The position numbers were made by a program, and so were the translations under genes. This document shows positions 9,054 to 17,892 of a DNA stretch of 64,000 bases, piece after piece. The first letter of the stretch is position 1. The number at the start of each line of letters is the position of its first letter. This DNA comes from Alphaproteobacteria bacterium RIFCSPHIGHO2_01_FULL_41_14 (GTDB taxonomy: Bacteria; Pseudomonadota; Alphaproteobacteria; UBA7879; UBA5542). The notes beneath the pieces are model-generated. The model ran no database searches. It saw nothing but the letters and a program-made list of their open reading frames with translations, and was not told the DNA's origin. The stretch spans positions 743,493 through 807,492 of the forward strand of contig MEMF01000002.1 of NCBI GenBank assembly GCA_001767855.1, read 5' to 3'.

Positions 9054-10321
9054 TGAAAGGGATTATCCAAAGAACCATGCAACAATCTAGTAAAAAATCT
9101 CATATCGTTTTTGCCAGCATTCTGGGCAATACGCTCGAGTTTTATAATCTGACGCTGTACGCTTCTTTAGCCGCTATTTTTGCGGACATTTATTTTCCCA
9201 ATTCAGACAAAACCCTTTCCCTGTTGGCCAGCCTAGCGACATTTGGAGCGGCGTTTTTGGTTCGTCCCTTGGGTGCTATCTTATTCGGATACATTGGCGA
9301 TCGCCTCGGGCGCAAAAAAGCCCTGGGTCTTTCCATTCTATATATGGGTATCCCCACTTTCATTATTTGCATTTTACCGGGGTATGAGACCTTTGGGGTT
9401 ATGGCTCCCCTTATTCTTATTATAAGTCGGCTTGCCCAAGGATTATGTGCCGGGGGTGAGTACAACGGCGCCCTGGTGTTTGCCCTTGAGCACACCGAAA
9501 AGGATTCTCCTGGATTTGTAGGAGGGCTCATCACTGGGTCTTGCCTGATGGGGTCTATTCTTGCCACAGGCACTGCGGCTTTAGTCACCAACTCTTATTT
9601 CCCTGCTTGGGGCTGGCGTATTGCCTTATTCTTAGGAGGTGTTTTTTCTATTTTTGGATATTACATCCGAAAAAGATTGGCCGAAAGCCCCGCATTTACA
9701 GAAATAGAACATAAAGAAAAGGTATTAAAAATTCCCTTAAAGACTGTGTTGTCGAAACATCTTCGGTCTTTTTTCTTGGTGCTTGCTGTGGGCTCTTTTG
9801 ATGGAATACTAACGTATACATTGATTGGGTTTTTAAGCATTTACCTCGTCACCTATCTTGAAATTCCCTTTCAAGAAGCAGCCTCCTATAACCTGGCGGG
9901 TATGGCCGCCTGCATGGTCTCTTGCCCTTTATTTGGGCATTATGCAGATAAATATGGAGCAAAAGAGACCTTGGTTTTGTCCTCCATCCTTATTTTTGGT
10001 CTCAGCATCCCTGTGTTCATGACATTGAACGCCACTCATTGGTTTTCCATTCTCTTCGGACATCTGTTGCTGGGTCTTCTGGTGGCCAGCATCATTGGGG
10101 TGCAGCCTCTTTTTTCCCAAAAGCTTTTCCCCACCCAAGACCGGTATACGGGCATTTCTTTCAGTTACAGTTTAGGCGTTGGTATGATGGGGGGGCTCAC
10201 CCCTCTGCTGCTCACCATGGCAACAGAGTATCACCTGGCCCTCTTTACTCCCGGGTTCTATTTGATGGCCGCGTCTGTTGTCTTTCTTCTCTGCTTGCTA
10301 TTCATTACGCCTCGGAAGTAA
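9053..10321 (+). CDS. MFS transporter, metabolite:H+ symporter (MHS/ProP-like) type
   Basis: This is a 422-residue polytopic protein with about 12 predicted membrane segments. The MFS motif A is seen as GYIGDRLGRKKALG (about 77-90), and QGLCAGGEYNGALVFALEH is typical of the metabolite:H+ symporter subfamily (KgtP/ProP/citrate relatives). The substrate cannot be told from sequence; organic acids or osmolytes are usual for the subfamily. Translation may start at 9053, overlapping the aspS stop by one base, or at the ATG at 9077. In a host-associated bacterium it could import host metabolites (inference). Confidence 0.85.
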   Translation: MKGIIQRTMQQSSKKSHIVFASILGNTLEFYNLTLYASLAAIFADIYFPNSDKTLSLLASLATFGAAFLVRPLGAILFGYIGDRLGRKKALGLSILYMGIPTFIICILPGYETFGVMAPLILIISRLAQGLCAGGEYNGALVFALEHTEKDSPGFVGGLITGSCLMGSILATGTAALVTNSYFPAWGWRIALFLGGVFSIFGYYIRKRLAESPAFTEIEHKEKVLKIPLKTVLSKHLRSFFLVLAVGSFDGILTYTLIGFLSIYLVTYLEIPFQEAASYNLAGMAACMVSCPLFGHYADKYGAKETLVLSSILIFGLSIPVFMTLNATHWFSILFGHLLLGLLVASIIGVQPLFSQKLFPTQDRYTGISFSYSLGVGMMGGLTPLLLTMATEYHLALFTPGFYLMAASVVFLLCLLFITPRK

Positions 10322-10356
10322 GAACAAAATCACCCCCAAATCGTCGGTTTTAACGG

Positions 10357-10911
10357 CTATTCCGCCATTCTTTTGACCCAGAGACGCAAGTAATCCAAAA
10401 ACGAAATGGCCGTAGAAAGTGCCATGCCATACATCAATAGATTCAATGGAATCAATGTCCCATACGAGAGGGATAAGAGGACCAAACAGAGGAAGACAAA
10501 CAAAAGAACGGTATGAATCTTCCCGGAGCGTGTTGGGGCAATGGTACGGTTTTTATTGGCCAATACTAGAGCAACAAATCCTACCAAAATGAGAAAATCT
10601 CTTAACAAGATCATCCACGCAAACCACTCTGGAAATAAATGAAGCCCAAACCCCATGGTCAGAAAAACGCTGATGAACAGAATTTTATCAGCCAGAGGAT
10701 CGAGCGCCCGCCCCATGGGGGTAAGCTGGTCAAATTTCCGGGCCAAAAATCCATCTAACGCATCCGTAATGCCCGCAATAATTAGAATGGACAAGGCAAA
10801 AAGATACTCTTCTTTCACCATGCCCCATAAGGCAAGAGGGGTCAGAAGAATTCTGATCACAGACAAAATATTGGGGATATTAAAATTTGATTGGGTTTCT
10901 TCGGGTGTCAT
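10357..10911 (-). CDS. pgsA: CDP-diacylglycerol--glycerol-3-phosphate 3-phosphatidyltransferase
   Basis: It makes phosphatidylglycerol phosphate, committing CDP-diacylglycerol to acidic phospholipids. The CDP-alcohol phosphotransferase signature is complete: DALDGFLARKFDQLTPMGRALDP, with the last Asp a few residues later in LADK. About five membrane helices are predicted. I chose the ATG at 10909-10911 (184 residues, MTPEETQSNFNIPN). The gene converges with the MFS gene, with only 35 nt between the two stops. Confidence 0.93.
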   Translation of the reverse strand: MTPEETQSNFNIPNILSVIRILLTPLALWGMVKEEYLFALSILIIAGITDALDGFLARKFDQLTPMGRALDPLADKILFISVFLTMGFGLHLFPEWFAWMILLRDFLILVGFVALVLANKNRTIAPTRSGKIHTVLLFVFLCLVLLSLSYGTLIPLNLLMYGMALSTAISFLDYLRLWVKRMAE

Positions 10912-11029
10912 TGTCTGCCTCCTCAATGTTCCCTTAAATTTATACAAGATTGGCAGGGAAATATCACTTTAAAATTTTTTAACCTAACACCGGACATTAT
11001 CAAATTGATCTTACAACAAAAAATTAAAT

Positions 11030-11058
11030 TTGACTTTTTCTAGAAGAATTCATATATC
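11030..11058 (+). promoter_or_regulatory. Probable promoter of the secreted lipase gene
   Basis: TTGACT (11030-11035) and TATATC (11053-11058) have a 17-nt spacer, 33 nt upstream of the lipase ATG. The surrounding 140 nt are AT-rich and otherwise empty. Confidence 0.5.
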
Positions 11059-11090
11059 TCAGTCACTAATAATTTTTTTGAGGAAAACAC

Positions 11091-12221
11091 ATGAAAAAAG
11101 TGAATGGTTTTGTTAGTGTTTCTATAATCTCTTTAATGAGCGCAACCGTTATATGGGCGGATAGACCCAATGACTTTGAACCGGCAGTGTCTCTAACAGC
11201 ACACCGAATAGCAGCATATTATAAGCCAGATCCTAACTCTTCTTGGATTGAAATTCAAAACACTGCTTCCATTAAGCCACCCCTTACGGGAAACGCTGCC
11301 GACGAGTCCTGGATAGCCATTGAACCTCAATCTGTACAATCCTTTATTGGTGGAATGAGTTTGGGTGGATCTTTTTCTGCAAAAGACGTGGAATTTTCTG
11401 GGCTTTTGTCAGATCTTGCGTATCGCAGCATCGCTAAGCCAAAAGATAAACAAAGAATAGTAGAGGATTTAGAAAAACAGGGCTTCTCTTTATTGTTTGT
11501 CCATGACTCAGGAAATTCCCAAGCGGCCTTTGTGGTTGCCTATGATCAAAAGGCCAATGTCACTGTGGCTTTTAAAGGGACGAGTACGTGGGAGGAATGG
11601 TGGAACACAAACTTTGCGATACTTCCAACCTGTGATACCGCAACAGGTATAGGGGGACATGGTGGTTTTCAGGCTAAATTCCTAGGGTTGAAAAGTTCTT
11701 TGGATAAAGTCTTAGGGAATATTGCGCATGAACTTGGGGTGCTCGTTCAAGATCTAAACATTACTTTTACAGGCCATAGTTTAGGAGGCGCTCTTGCTAC
11801 GCACGCGGCTGTGTCAACCGTCAAACAGAGTGCTAATAAAAAACCAGTTTTGGTGACTTTCGGAGCTCCTGCAACTTTAGACGCTGTTACATCAAAAGCT
11901 GCAGAACATCTTACACAGTCTCTACATATTGCCCAGTCATACGATCTTGTTCCTCATACACCCCTTCCTTATGTTAACCCTGGGGAAAAGCTTACGTTAG
12001 CAGTGCCAGCTGGTACTGCACCTCATAAGTTAGCAGGGTATCGACAGGGATTACAAGACGAGCTTTTGGCAGCAGCAGCTCAAGGACGCGCATATGTTTC
12101 AACAGGAGATCAACAGAATTCTTCCCCCACAATTTTCCGTCGCCTTGTGAATCAGGTTCATAAGGCAGCTTCCAGCATAGCTTCTGGACTACGGTCTGTT
12201 GCGTCTTGGTTCGGATTTTAA
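11091..12221 (+). CDS. Secreted class 3 lipase-fold protein
   Basis: This 376-residue protein has a signal peptide (Met-Lys-Lys, hydrophobic core, cleavage near WA|D, residues 23-24). The alpha/beta-hydrolase lipase class 3 core is recognisable: FKGTSTWEEWWNTN for the oxyanion side, the nucleophile elbow GHSLGGALA, the Asp in SYDLVPHTPLP and a His in APHKLAGYR, giving a plausible Ser-Asp-His triad. The C-terminal 28 residues look like a basic amphipathic helix that could bind membranes. It stands alone behind its own promoter. Lipases of this class are often exported effectors or virulence factors; substrate and destination are inference. Confidence 0.82.
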   Translation: MKKVNGFVSVSIISLMSATVIWADRPNDFEPAVSLTAHRIAAYYKPDPNSSWIEIQNTASIKPPLTGNAADESWIAIEPQSVQSFIGGMSLGGSFSAKDVEFSGLLSDLAYRSIAKPKDKQRIVEDLEKQGFSLLFVHDSGNSQAAFVVAYDQKANVTVAFKGTSTWEEWWNTNFAILPTCDTATGIGGHGGFQAKFLGLKSSLDKVLGNIAHELGVLVQDLNITFTGHSLGGALATHAAVSTVKQSANKKPVLVTFGAPATLDAVTSKAAEHLTQSLHIAQSYDLVPHTPLPYVNPGEKLTLAVPAGTAPHKLAGYRQGLQDELLAAAAQGRAYVSTGDQQNSSPTIFRRLVNQVHKAASSIASGLRSVASWFGF

Positions 12222-12371
12222 ACACAAGCAAGAAGAATAAATAAAATTGGAGACCTTTGACATTGATCTGTTAAAGATCTTTAAGACCTTCATTAAAAAT
12301 AGCTTTAGCACAAAATTTATGACAGGCTCTTATTGCTTACCACCTGACAGAATTAAAGAGGCGTAAAAAAG

Positions 12372-12515
12372 GTCGTCTTTGCGAGAAAATCCTTCGGGAT
12401 TTTCTCGGCAGTCCAGCTTATAGAACCTTTCCACAGTCGAAATATTGCTTGAATTATACTTAAAGAAAGATGGATCACCACAAAAATTCTCACGAATTTT
12501 TTCGTGATGACGAGG
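12372..12515. repeat. Degenerate palindromic MITE-like repeat, copy A
   Basis: This lies in the 418-nt space between the lipase gene and dsbB. The outer ends GTCGTCTTTGCGAG and TTCGTGATGACGAGG are imperfect inverted copies of the GTCATTGCGAG-type palindrome also seen near 34.9 and 42.9 kb. Inside are two perfect hairpins (12382-12407 and 12490-12507). It is the most diverged of the three copies. Short frames within it are repeat-derived and not genes. The rest of the intergenic region (12222-12371 and 12516-12639) shows nothing I can name. Confidence 0.6.
12382..12407. other. Perfect 11-bp stem with TTCG loop
   Basis: CGAGAAAATCC (12382-12392) pairs perfectly with GGATTTTCTCG (12397-12407) across a TTCG tetraloop. 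No T-run follows on either strand, so it is not a typical intrinsic terminator. It lies within the palindromic repeat copy A and would form a very stable RNA hairpin, a possible mRNA-end stabiliser. Confidence 0.7.
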
Positions 12516-12639
12516 GGGGGGGAGCTCAATTTTTTCGAGGATGACGAAAAGGGGAAGATTGAAAATTCCCTCTTTATCAAGATATGTCGGATGGTAAGCT
12601 CTTATTGCCTCCTCCTTAAAGATCCACTAAGATGTCTCC

Positions 12640-13137
12640 ATGCGTTTTTCTCTTTTAGGCAGCTTTCACCCCAAAACAGCGTCCTTGATGATTGCCCTCA
12701 TTTCTCTATGCATTCTCGGCACCACATTCATCCTGGAGCATTTCTTTGAAATACCCGTGTGTCGCATGTGTATGCTCGAACGCTATCCCTATGCCGTAGC
12801 CACTCTCTTAGGCGTTCTTTTTTATATGTTCTCTGACCCTACCATCCTCCACCGCTGGGCAAGATATCTTTTGATCGCCACCTTTATCGTGAGCACGGGC
12901 CTTTCTTTTTACCATATGGGGCTTGAACATAACTGGTTTGATCTTCCTGAGTTCTGCAAAGGATCTTCCCTGAAGCTCGACACCGTAGAGGCTCTTCGCG
13001 CCCAAATCCTCAGCCAAACAACAGTCATCCCGTGTAATGTCGTGTCGCTTCGCCTCTTTTTCCTGTCGCTCGCTGAGTGGAACGGGATAACCTCTCTTAT
13101 TTTGTTGGGGGCCTCATGGAAACTATTAAAGAAGTAA
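12640..13137 (+). CDS. dsbB: Disulfide bond formation protein DsbB
   Basis: DsbB is the inner-membrane quinone reductase that reoxidises periplasmic DsbA. The 165-residue protein has four membrane helices and both cysteine pairs: Cys41-Arg-Met-Cys44 followed by the family's LERYPY, and Cys106 with Cys132 in the second periplasmic loop. The Shine-Dalgarno is weak. It overlaps the start of coq7 by 22 nt, linking a quinone user with a quinone-synthesis gene. No dsbA is seen in the window. Confidence 0.92.
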   Translation: MRFSLLGSFHPKTASLMIALISLCILGTTFILEHFFEIPVCRMCMLERYPYAVATLLGVLFYMFSDPTILHRWARYLLIATFIVSTGLSFYHMGLEHNWFDLPEFCKGSSLKLDTVEALRAQILSQTTVIPCNVVSLRLFFLSLAEWNGITSLILLGASWKLLKK

Positions 13138-13652
13138 AGACCTCCCCCACCCTTGAATCGTTCCTGCGCGTTAATCATGCTGGCGAATTCGCGGCCGTCA
13201 AAATTTACCAAGGACAGTTGCGCGTTTTAAAAGATTCTAAAACGGCGCCTACCCTCCGTCACCTATTGGCTCAAGAGTCCCTCCATTATGAAAAATTCAA
13301 CACGGAACTGGGGAAACGGAACTTGCATCCCACGCTCCTTCAACCTGTCTGGGAAAGAGCCGCGTATGGTCTGGGGGTCGTATCCGCTCTCTTAGGCACC
13401 AAAGCCGCCATGGCGTGCACTATCGCCGTAGAAGAAGTGATTGAGGACCATTACGCCAAACAGCTCAACAACTTGCCCAATGACACGTCTGCTGATGTTC
13501 AAGCGCTCATTATGGAGTGTTATCAAGAAGAAATTGATCATAAAAATATTGGTCTTACCCACAACGCGCAAGAGATGACAGGATACAAAGCCTTTACGAG
13601 CACCATTAAGGCCGGGTGTCAGCTCGCTATTTGGCTTTCCAAGCGCCTTTAG
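13116..13652 (+). CDS. coq7: Demethoxyubiquinone hydroxylase Coq7
   Basis: It is a di-iron carboxylate monooxygenase that hydroxylates the ring in the penultimate part of aerobic ubiquinone synthesis. The expected Glu and ExxH ligands are all present: NHAGEFAAVKIY, ESLHYEKF, VEEVIEDHY and QEEIDHKNIG. The ATG at 13116 gives 178 residues, the normal size; an in-frame upstream codon at 13077 lies deep within dsbB. The 3' end overlaps the convergent pgk gene by 26 nt. Confidence 0.93.
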   Translation: METIKEVKTSPTLESFLRVNHAGEFAAVKIYQGQLRVLKDSKTAPTLRHLLAQESLHYEKFNTELGKRNLHPTLLQPVWERAAYGLGVVSALLGTKAAMACTIAVEEVIEDHYAKQLNNLPNDTSADVQALIMECYQEEIDHKNIGLTHNAQEMTGYKAFTSTIKAGCQLAIWLSKRL

Positions 13653-14841
13653 CTGCCGCCTTTTCGAGCGCCTTCAACCCGGGCAACGAACGCCCCTCTA
13701 GCCATTCGAGAAAAGCCCCCCCTGCCATGGACACGTAGGAAAATTTTTCGATCACCCCCAGCTTATTCAGAATAGACACCGTATCTCCGCCCCCACAAAC
13801 GGTGATCATGTCTTTCTGATGGGCGAGGAACTCTGCAATTTGTCGAGTTCCCCGATCGAAAGGCTCCACCTCTATGCGTCCTAAAGGACCGTTCCACACA
13901 ACTGTCTTCGCCCCCATTAACGTCTCCTTAAACAATTCGACTGTTTCAGGACCCACATCCACAATCATCTCTTTCTCTCTAATATCATGAACAGAGGTAA
14001 TTCTTTGCTCTTCACCCGAGTCTTTATTTTTAACCACAACCACATCCCGGGACAAAACCAGTTTGCATTTCTTTTCTTTGACTTTCTCAAGAAGAGATAG
14101 CGCTTCTTTCCTTAAAGACGGTTCGCTTAAGGAATCCCCAATAAAAATCCCCTGAGCTTCTAAAAGGGTACCCACCATGGCCCCTCCGATCAACAGGGTA
14201 TCTAGTTTTGGAATAAGATGTTCAATAAGAGCTAGTTTACTGGAAATCTTGGCCCCACCGAGGATTGCCATCATGGGCTCTTTAGGATGAGTCAAAAATT
14301 TCTCTAACTGTTTCAATTCTGAATCTAAAAGAAGCCCTGCACAGGCTGGCAAAAAGTGGGTGACCTCATCGATGGAGGCATGGGCCCTGTGGGATGCAGA
14401 AAAAGCATCGTTTACATAAAGGTCACCCAGCTTCGCCAGCTTTTTGGCAAAGTCTTTATCGTTCTCTTCTTCTTGTTTGTGAAAGCGTAAATTTTCTAAT
14501 AATAAAATGTCTCCGGCCTTCAAAGCATGGGAGTCCCGCTCCACTTGATCTCCGACGGTCTCTTCTAAAAAAGAAACGGATGTTCCCGGCAATAACCTCT
14601 TCAAAACCCTTACAAGAGGTTTGAGCGAAAACTGCGATTCTTTTTGCCCCTTAGGACGGCCCAAATGCGACATGAGGATGAGGCGAGCCCCCTGTTCTTG
14701 CAGATAGCGCAACGTCGGCAAAACAGCTTCGATCCGGCTCTCATCCGAAATGATCCCCTGCTCCATCGGCACATTAAAATCCACCCGCACAAGAACGCGC
14801 TTATCTCGAAGACTATAATCTGAAAGCGTTTTAAATTTCAT
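13627..14841 (-). CDS. pgk: Phosphoglycerate kinase
   Basis: This glycolytic enzyme interconverts 1,3-bisphosphoglycerate and 3-phosphoglycerate with ATP formation. Its 404 residues include the N-terminal substrate site VRVDFNVP, the HLGRPKG region, the GGAKISSK hinge and the nucleotide loop CGGGDTV. The late glycine-rich motif, usually STGGGA, reads SMAGGA. It follows nuoH by only 4 nt and probably belongs to the nuo transcript. Its 3' end overlaps coq7 from the opposite strand. Confidence 0.96.
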   Translation of the reverse strand: MKFKTLSDYSLRDKRVLVRVDFNVPMEQGIISDESRIEAVLPTLRYLQEQGARLILMSHLGRPKGQKESQFSLKPLVRVLKRLLPGTSVSFLEETVGDQVERDSHALKAGDILLLENLRFHKQEEENDKDFAKKLAKLGDLYVNDAFSASHRAHASIDEVTHFLPACAGLLLDSELKQLEKFLTHPKEPMMAILGGAKISSKLALIEHLIPKLDTLLIGGAMVGTLLEAQGIFIGDSLSEPSLRKEALSLLEKVKEKKCKLVLSRDVVVVKNKDSGEEQRITSVHDIREKEMIVDVGPETVELFKETLMGAKTVVWNGPLGRIEVEPFDRGTRQIAEFLAHQKDMITVCGGGDTVSILNKLGVIEKFSYVSMAGGAFLEWLEGRSLPGLKALEKAAAKGAWKAK

Positions 14842-14845
14842 CCCC

Positions 14846-15814
14846 CTATATCCCCACCATAATTTTTATAAAACAATAGAATAGAAACAGCATAACAATA
14901 AACGGCAGAAAGACTTTAAAACTAAGTCGCACGATTTGGTCATGGCGCAAGTTAGGCAGAACAGCCTTAATCCAACTTGTCCCGATTAGAAAAATGATTA
15001 ATTTTAGAAAAAACCAAGAAAATCCTGACATCCACGAGATATTCCCCAACGGCAGCCATCCTCCAAAAAAGAAAACGATACCGAGCACTGAGAATAATAA
15101 AAATTGGCAATATTCTGCAATGACAAGGAAGACAAAAAGCCCCCCAGCATAACGGCTTTTATACCCTCCCATTAAGTCGATTCCCGATTCTGAAGCCCCA
15201 AAAGGTGTACTTCTTCCTCGCATCAATAACACAACCATATACACCAGAAACACGGGAAAAAGAGGGACAATAAACCAGATCGATTTCTGATCTTGAATAA
15301 TCTGAAGCAGGTTCATGGACCCTGCCCACAAAGTGATGATCAAAGACACAAAAACAAATAATAAAGCGGACGCAATGAAATGACCAAAAATTCGAATGAC
15401 TCCTTGCAAGCTATACTGGGTATGACTGGCCCACCCAATCACTTCTATACAGAGAATGATGAGATGAGACACAACAATTATCCACAGAACACCATAATCA
15501 GAAGACCAAAAAAAGCCCGTTTTATGAAACGGAATAAAAATCCCCATCATGAAAACAAGAGGGCCTAAAAGAAGGGGAGATAAAACATACAAGAATTTAT
15601 AGGGTGTTTCTGGGAAAACTAATCGCACTCTAAACAGATTAATGAACAGAGCCACAGGAAACAAAAAATCTCGCAAGCCAAGACTTCTTCTCAGTCCTCT
15701 CATCTGAACAAAAGAAATTATTTTTTGTTCAAAATACATGAGGTACAAGATGCTTAAAAAAGCTACCATTCCATAAGTAATCACCTTCAAAGGTAAAACC
15801 AGAGGGTTAATCAT
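14846..15814 (-). CDS. nuoH: Complex I subunit NuoH, divergent
   Basis: NuoH is the membrane subunit that links the quinone chamber to the proton-pumping arm. Eight or so helices, the VIGWASHTQYSLQGVIR stretch and the C-terminal WIKAVLPNLRHDQIVRLSFKV region identify it. Compared with the family it is odd. The charged loop normally reading AETNRAPFDLPEAE(S/Q)EL is MRGRSTPFGASESGIDL, losing several conserved acidic residues. The first loop RGPN motif is also replaced. The start overlaps the nuoG stop (ATGA), so the gene is translated with the operon. Function as a proton-translocating channel subunit is therefore uncertain. Confidence 0.88.
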   Translation of the reverse strand: MINPLVLPLKVITYGMVAFLSILYLMYFEQKIISFVQMRGLRRSLGLRDFLFPVALFINLFRVRLVFPETPYKFLYVLSPLLLGPLVFMMGIFIPFHKTGFFWSSDYGVLWIIVVSHLIILCIEVIGWASHTQYSLQGVIRIFGHFIASALLFVFVSLIITLWAGSMNLLQIIQDQKSIWFIVPLFPVFLVYMVVLLMRGRSTPFGASESGIDLMGGYKSRYAGGLFVFLVIAEYCQFLLFSVLGIVFFFGGWLPLGNISWMSGFSWFFLKLIIFLIGTSWIKAVLPNLRHDQIVRLSFKVFLPFIVMLFLFYCFIKIMVGI

Positions 15815-17892
15815 CTGACCCCTCTTTTCTTTTTACGCTCTGTCTCTTTGGCACGCTGCATCATGGTGGGAGATGCTCGGCAAATGGGGTTTGTGAAATA
15901 ATAATTCTTTTTCTCTTTTGAAAACCCGTCTTGTTTCAAAGAAACCGGCTCGTAACTTCTGGTAGATGATATCTCAGATCTCACCAGGGATCCCAAGGTC
16001 CGAAAAGCAGGGGAATAATTCCGAAGAGACTCATAAACATCTTCATACGTCTCATAGGGTAATTTATATCCCAGCACTTCCGAGAGACCCCGAATGATTT
16101 TCCAATCTTCCTTTGCCTGCCCGGGCGGAAACACTGCCCGCCGTACAAATTGCACACGCCCCTCGGTATTTACATAAAACCCATTTTTTTCTGAAAAAGC
16201 TGCCCCCGGTAAAATTAAATCTGCCGCTTCGGCACCTGCATCCCCATGGTGTCCTTGATACACCACAAAAGTGTCTTCGAAAGAAGCGAGGGGGATTTCA
16301 TCTACGCCCAATAAGTAGAGAAGTTTGAGTTGACGTGATTTGGCTAATCTCAAAATGCCCGATAAACCCTCTCCTCCTTCCCTTGGCACAAATCTCACAT
16401 CTAAAGCCCCCACTCTCCCCGCCGCTCGATGCAGAATGTTAAACCCATCCCAATCTTCCCGTTTTAAATTGTATTTCTCGGCAATGAATCGCGCTGTCTT
16501 ATAAATCTCCTCTCCCTCTGAACTGCTGAGAGCATCCATCCCCAAAATCAAGAGGGGGTTTTTTGCTTTTTGAAGGATACGACAAAAAGGATGGGACCCT
16601 GCCACCATATCATTTAAAACCTGCGCAGAAGGCCCTAAATAAGCGTGAGGAAAGGTCAGATCCTGTGGGTCTCCAATCACCGCTAAAGCCTCCCCCGAAT
16701 TTTTATACCCTTGCCGTAACCGCAGATTTAAAAGAGGCGCATCGTATCGGATATCTGCCCCTATGATTAAACAAGCGTCAGAGATTTCGATCTGGTCCAA
16801 AGGCGTATTGAATAAATAATCCCTTCTTTCTTCCGTGGGGATAAATGCCCCTTCCACACAACAATCCCGATTATAAATTTTCATGTCATCCAAAAGCTGG
16901 CGCAATAAATATACAGAATCAACCTCCACCAAGTCACCCACCAAAAAAGCCATTTCGGAAGGCTGTAATTCTACGATTTTTCTGACCAGAGTTTTAAACG
17001 CTTCCACCCATGAAGCGGGCTCCAATACTCCATTTTTGCGGATATACGGTTGGTCCAATCGTTGATGTAATAACCCATCATACGAAAATCGCGCTTTGTC
17101 CGTACTCCAATATTGATTGATCTGAGGCTGGGTGACAGGTAAAACACGCACAACTTTTTCTTCTCGGCAATCTAACCGTATAGCAGATCCCATGGCATCC
17201 ATCACGTCGAGAGAGGGGACCTTCTCCGTTTCCCACCGATGCCCCACAAAAGAAGAAGGGGTTTCAATCAGGGCTCCTGACGGACACAAATCCAATAAGT
17301 TGCCAGAGAGCTCGGAAGTAATGCCTGCATCAGACCCGACATCGATCTTAAATCTTTCCGTGTCTTGTTGTTGGAAAAAACCCAACTCCCCTGTACCTGT
17401 GACGTTTTCTAAAAAAGAGACACATCGCTGACAACTAATACAACGATTCATATTAGCCTGAACCACAGAATTAAATTGTTTGAGTGGCATTTTAGGGGGG
17501 GAGTAAAATTTTACGAGAGGAGAAGCTTCCCCATAAAAAAAAGTGAGGTCTTGTAAATCACATTCTCCTGCCCGCACACAAACGGGACACTCCAGCGGGT
17601 GATCTGAAATCAGCAGCGTCAATGCCTCTTTGCGCGCCTCCTGAATCGCCTGGCTTGTGGTGATAATCTCCATCTGATCTTCCACAAAGCAGGAGCATGC
17701 ACATTCTAAATTTTCCCTGCCCTGAATGGACACAAAACACACGTGACAAGTGCCCTGAGTTGGTACGCCCGGATGGTAACAAAAGTGGGGAATCTCAACG
17801 CCTGCTTGGCACGCCACCTCAAGGATGGTTTGCCCCGGCTTACAATCCACTTTGGTACCATCCAAATGAATGAAGTACGTATCAGAGGACAT
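15811..17892 (-). CDS. nuoG: Complex I subunit NuoG
   Basis: This is the large Fe-S subunit of the NADH dehydrogenase arm. The N-terminal ferredoxin domain keeps its ligands: a CYHPGVPTQGTCHVC-type N1b site, then DHPLECPVCVRAGECDLQD for the His-liganded N5, and NRCISCQRC with a later LCPSGAL for N4. A molybdopterin-oxidoreductase-like domain follows. I chose the ATG at 17890-17892 (693 residues, MSSDTYFIHLDG), because the 28 codons upstream overlap nuoF and lack homology. In contrast to its neighbour NuoF, its cofactor motifs look intact. Confidence 0.93.
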   Translation of the reverse strand: MSSDTYFIHLDGTKVDCKPGQTILEVACQAGVEIPHFCYHPGVPTQGTCHVCFVSIQGRENLECACSCFVEDQMEIITTSQAIQEARKEALTLLISDHPLECPVCVRAGECDLQDLTFFYGEASPLVKFYSPPKMPLKQFNSVVQANMNRCISCQRCVSFLENVTGTGELGFFQQQDTERFKIDVGSDAGITSELSGNLLDLCPSGALIETPSSFVGHRWETEKVPSLDVMDAMGSAIRLDCREEKVVRVLPVTQPQINQYWSTDKARFSYDGLLHQRLDQPYIRKNGVLEPASWVEAFKTLVRKIVELQPSEMAFLVGDLVEVDSVYLLRQLLDDMKIYNRDCCVEGAFIPTEERRDYLFNTPLDQIEISDACLIIGADIRYDAPLLNLRLRQGYKNSGEALAVIGDPQDLTFPHAYLGPSAQVLNDMVAGSHPFCRILQKAKNPLLILGMDALSSSEGEEIYKTARFIAEKYNLKREDWDGFNILHRAAGRVGALDVRFVPREGGEGLSGILRLAKSRQLKLLYLLGVDEIPLASFEDTFVVYQGHHGDAGAEAADLILPGAAFSEKNGFYVNTEGRVQFVRRAVFPPGQAKEDWKIIRGLSEVLGYKLPYETYEDVYESLRNYSPAFRTLGSLVRSEISSTRSYEPVSLKQDGFSKEKKNYYFTNPICRASPTMMQRAKETERKKKRGVR

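Noticed and set aside
12353..12580. A 75-codon minus-strand frame in the lipase-dsbB gap
   Set aside because: It lies almost wholly within palindromic repeat copy A and its ends, has no ribosome-binding site, and its wording is that of a translated repeat.
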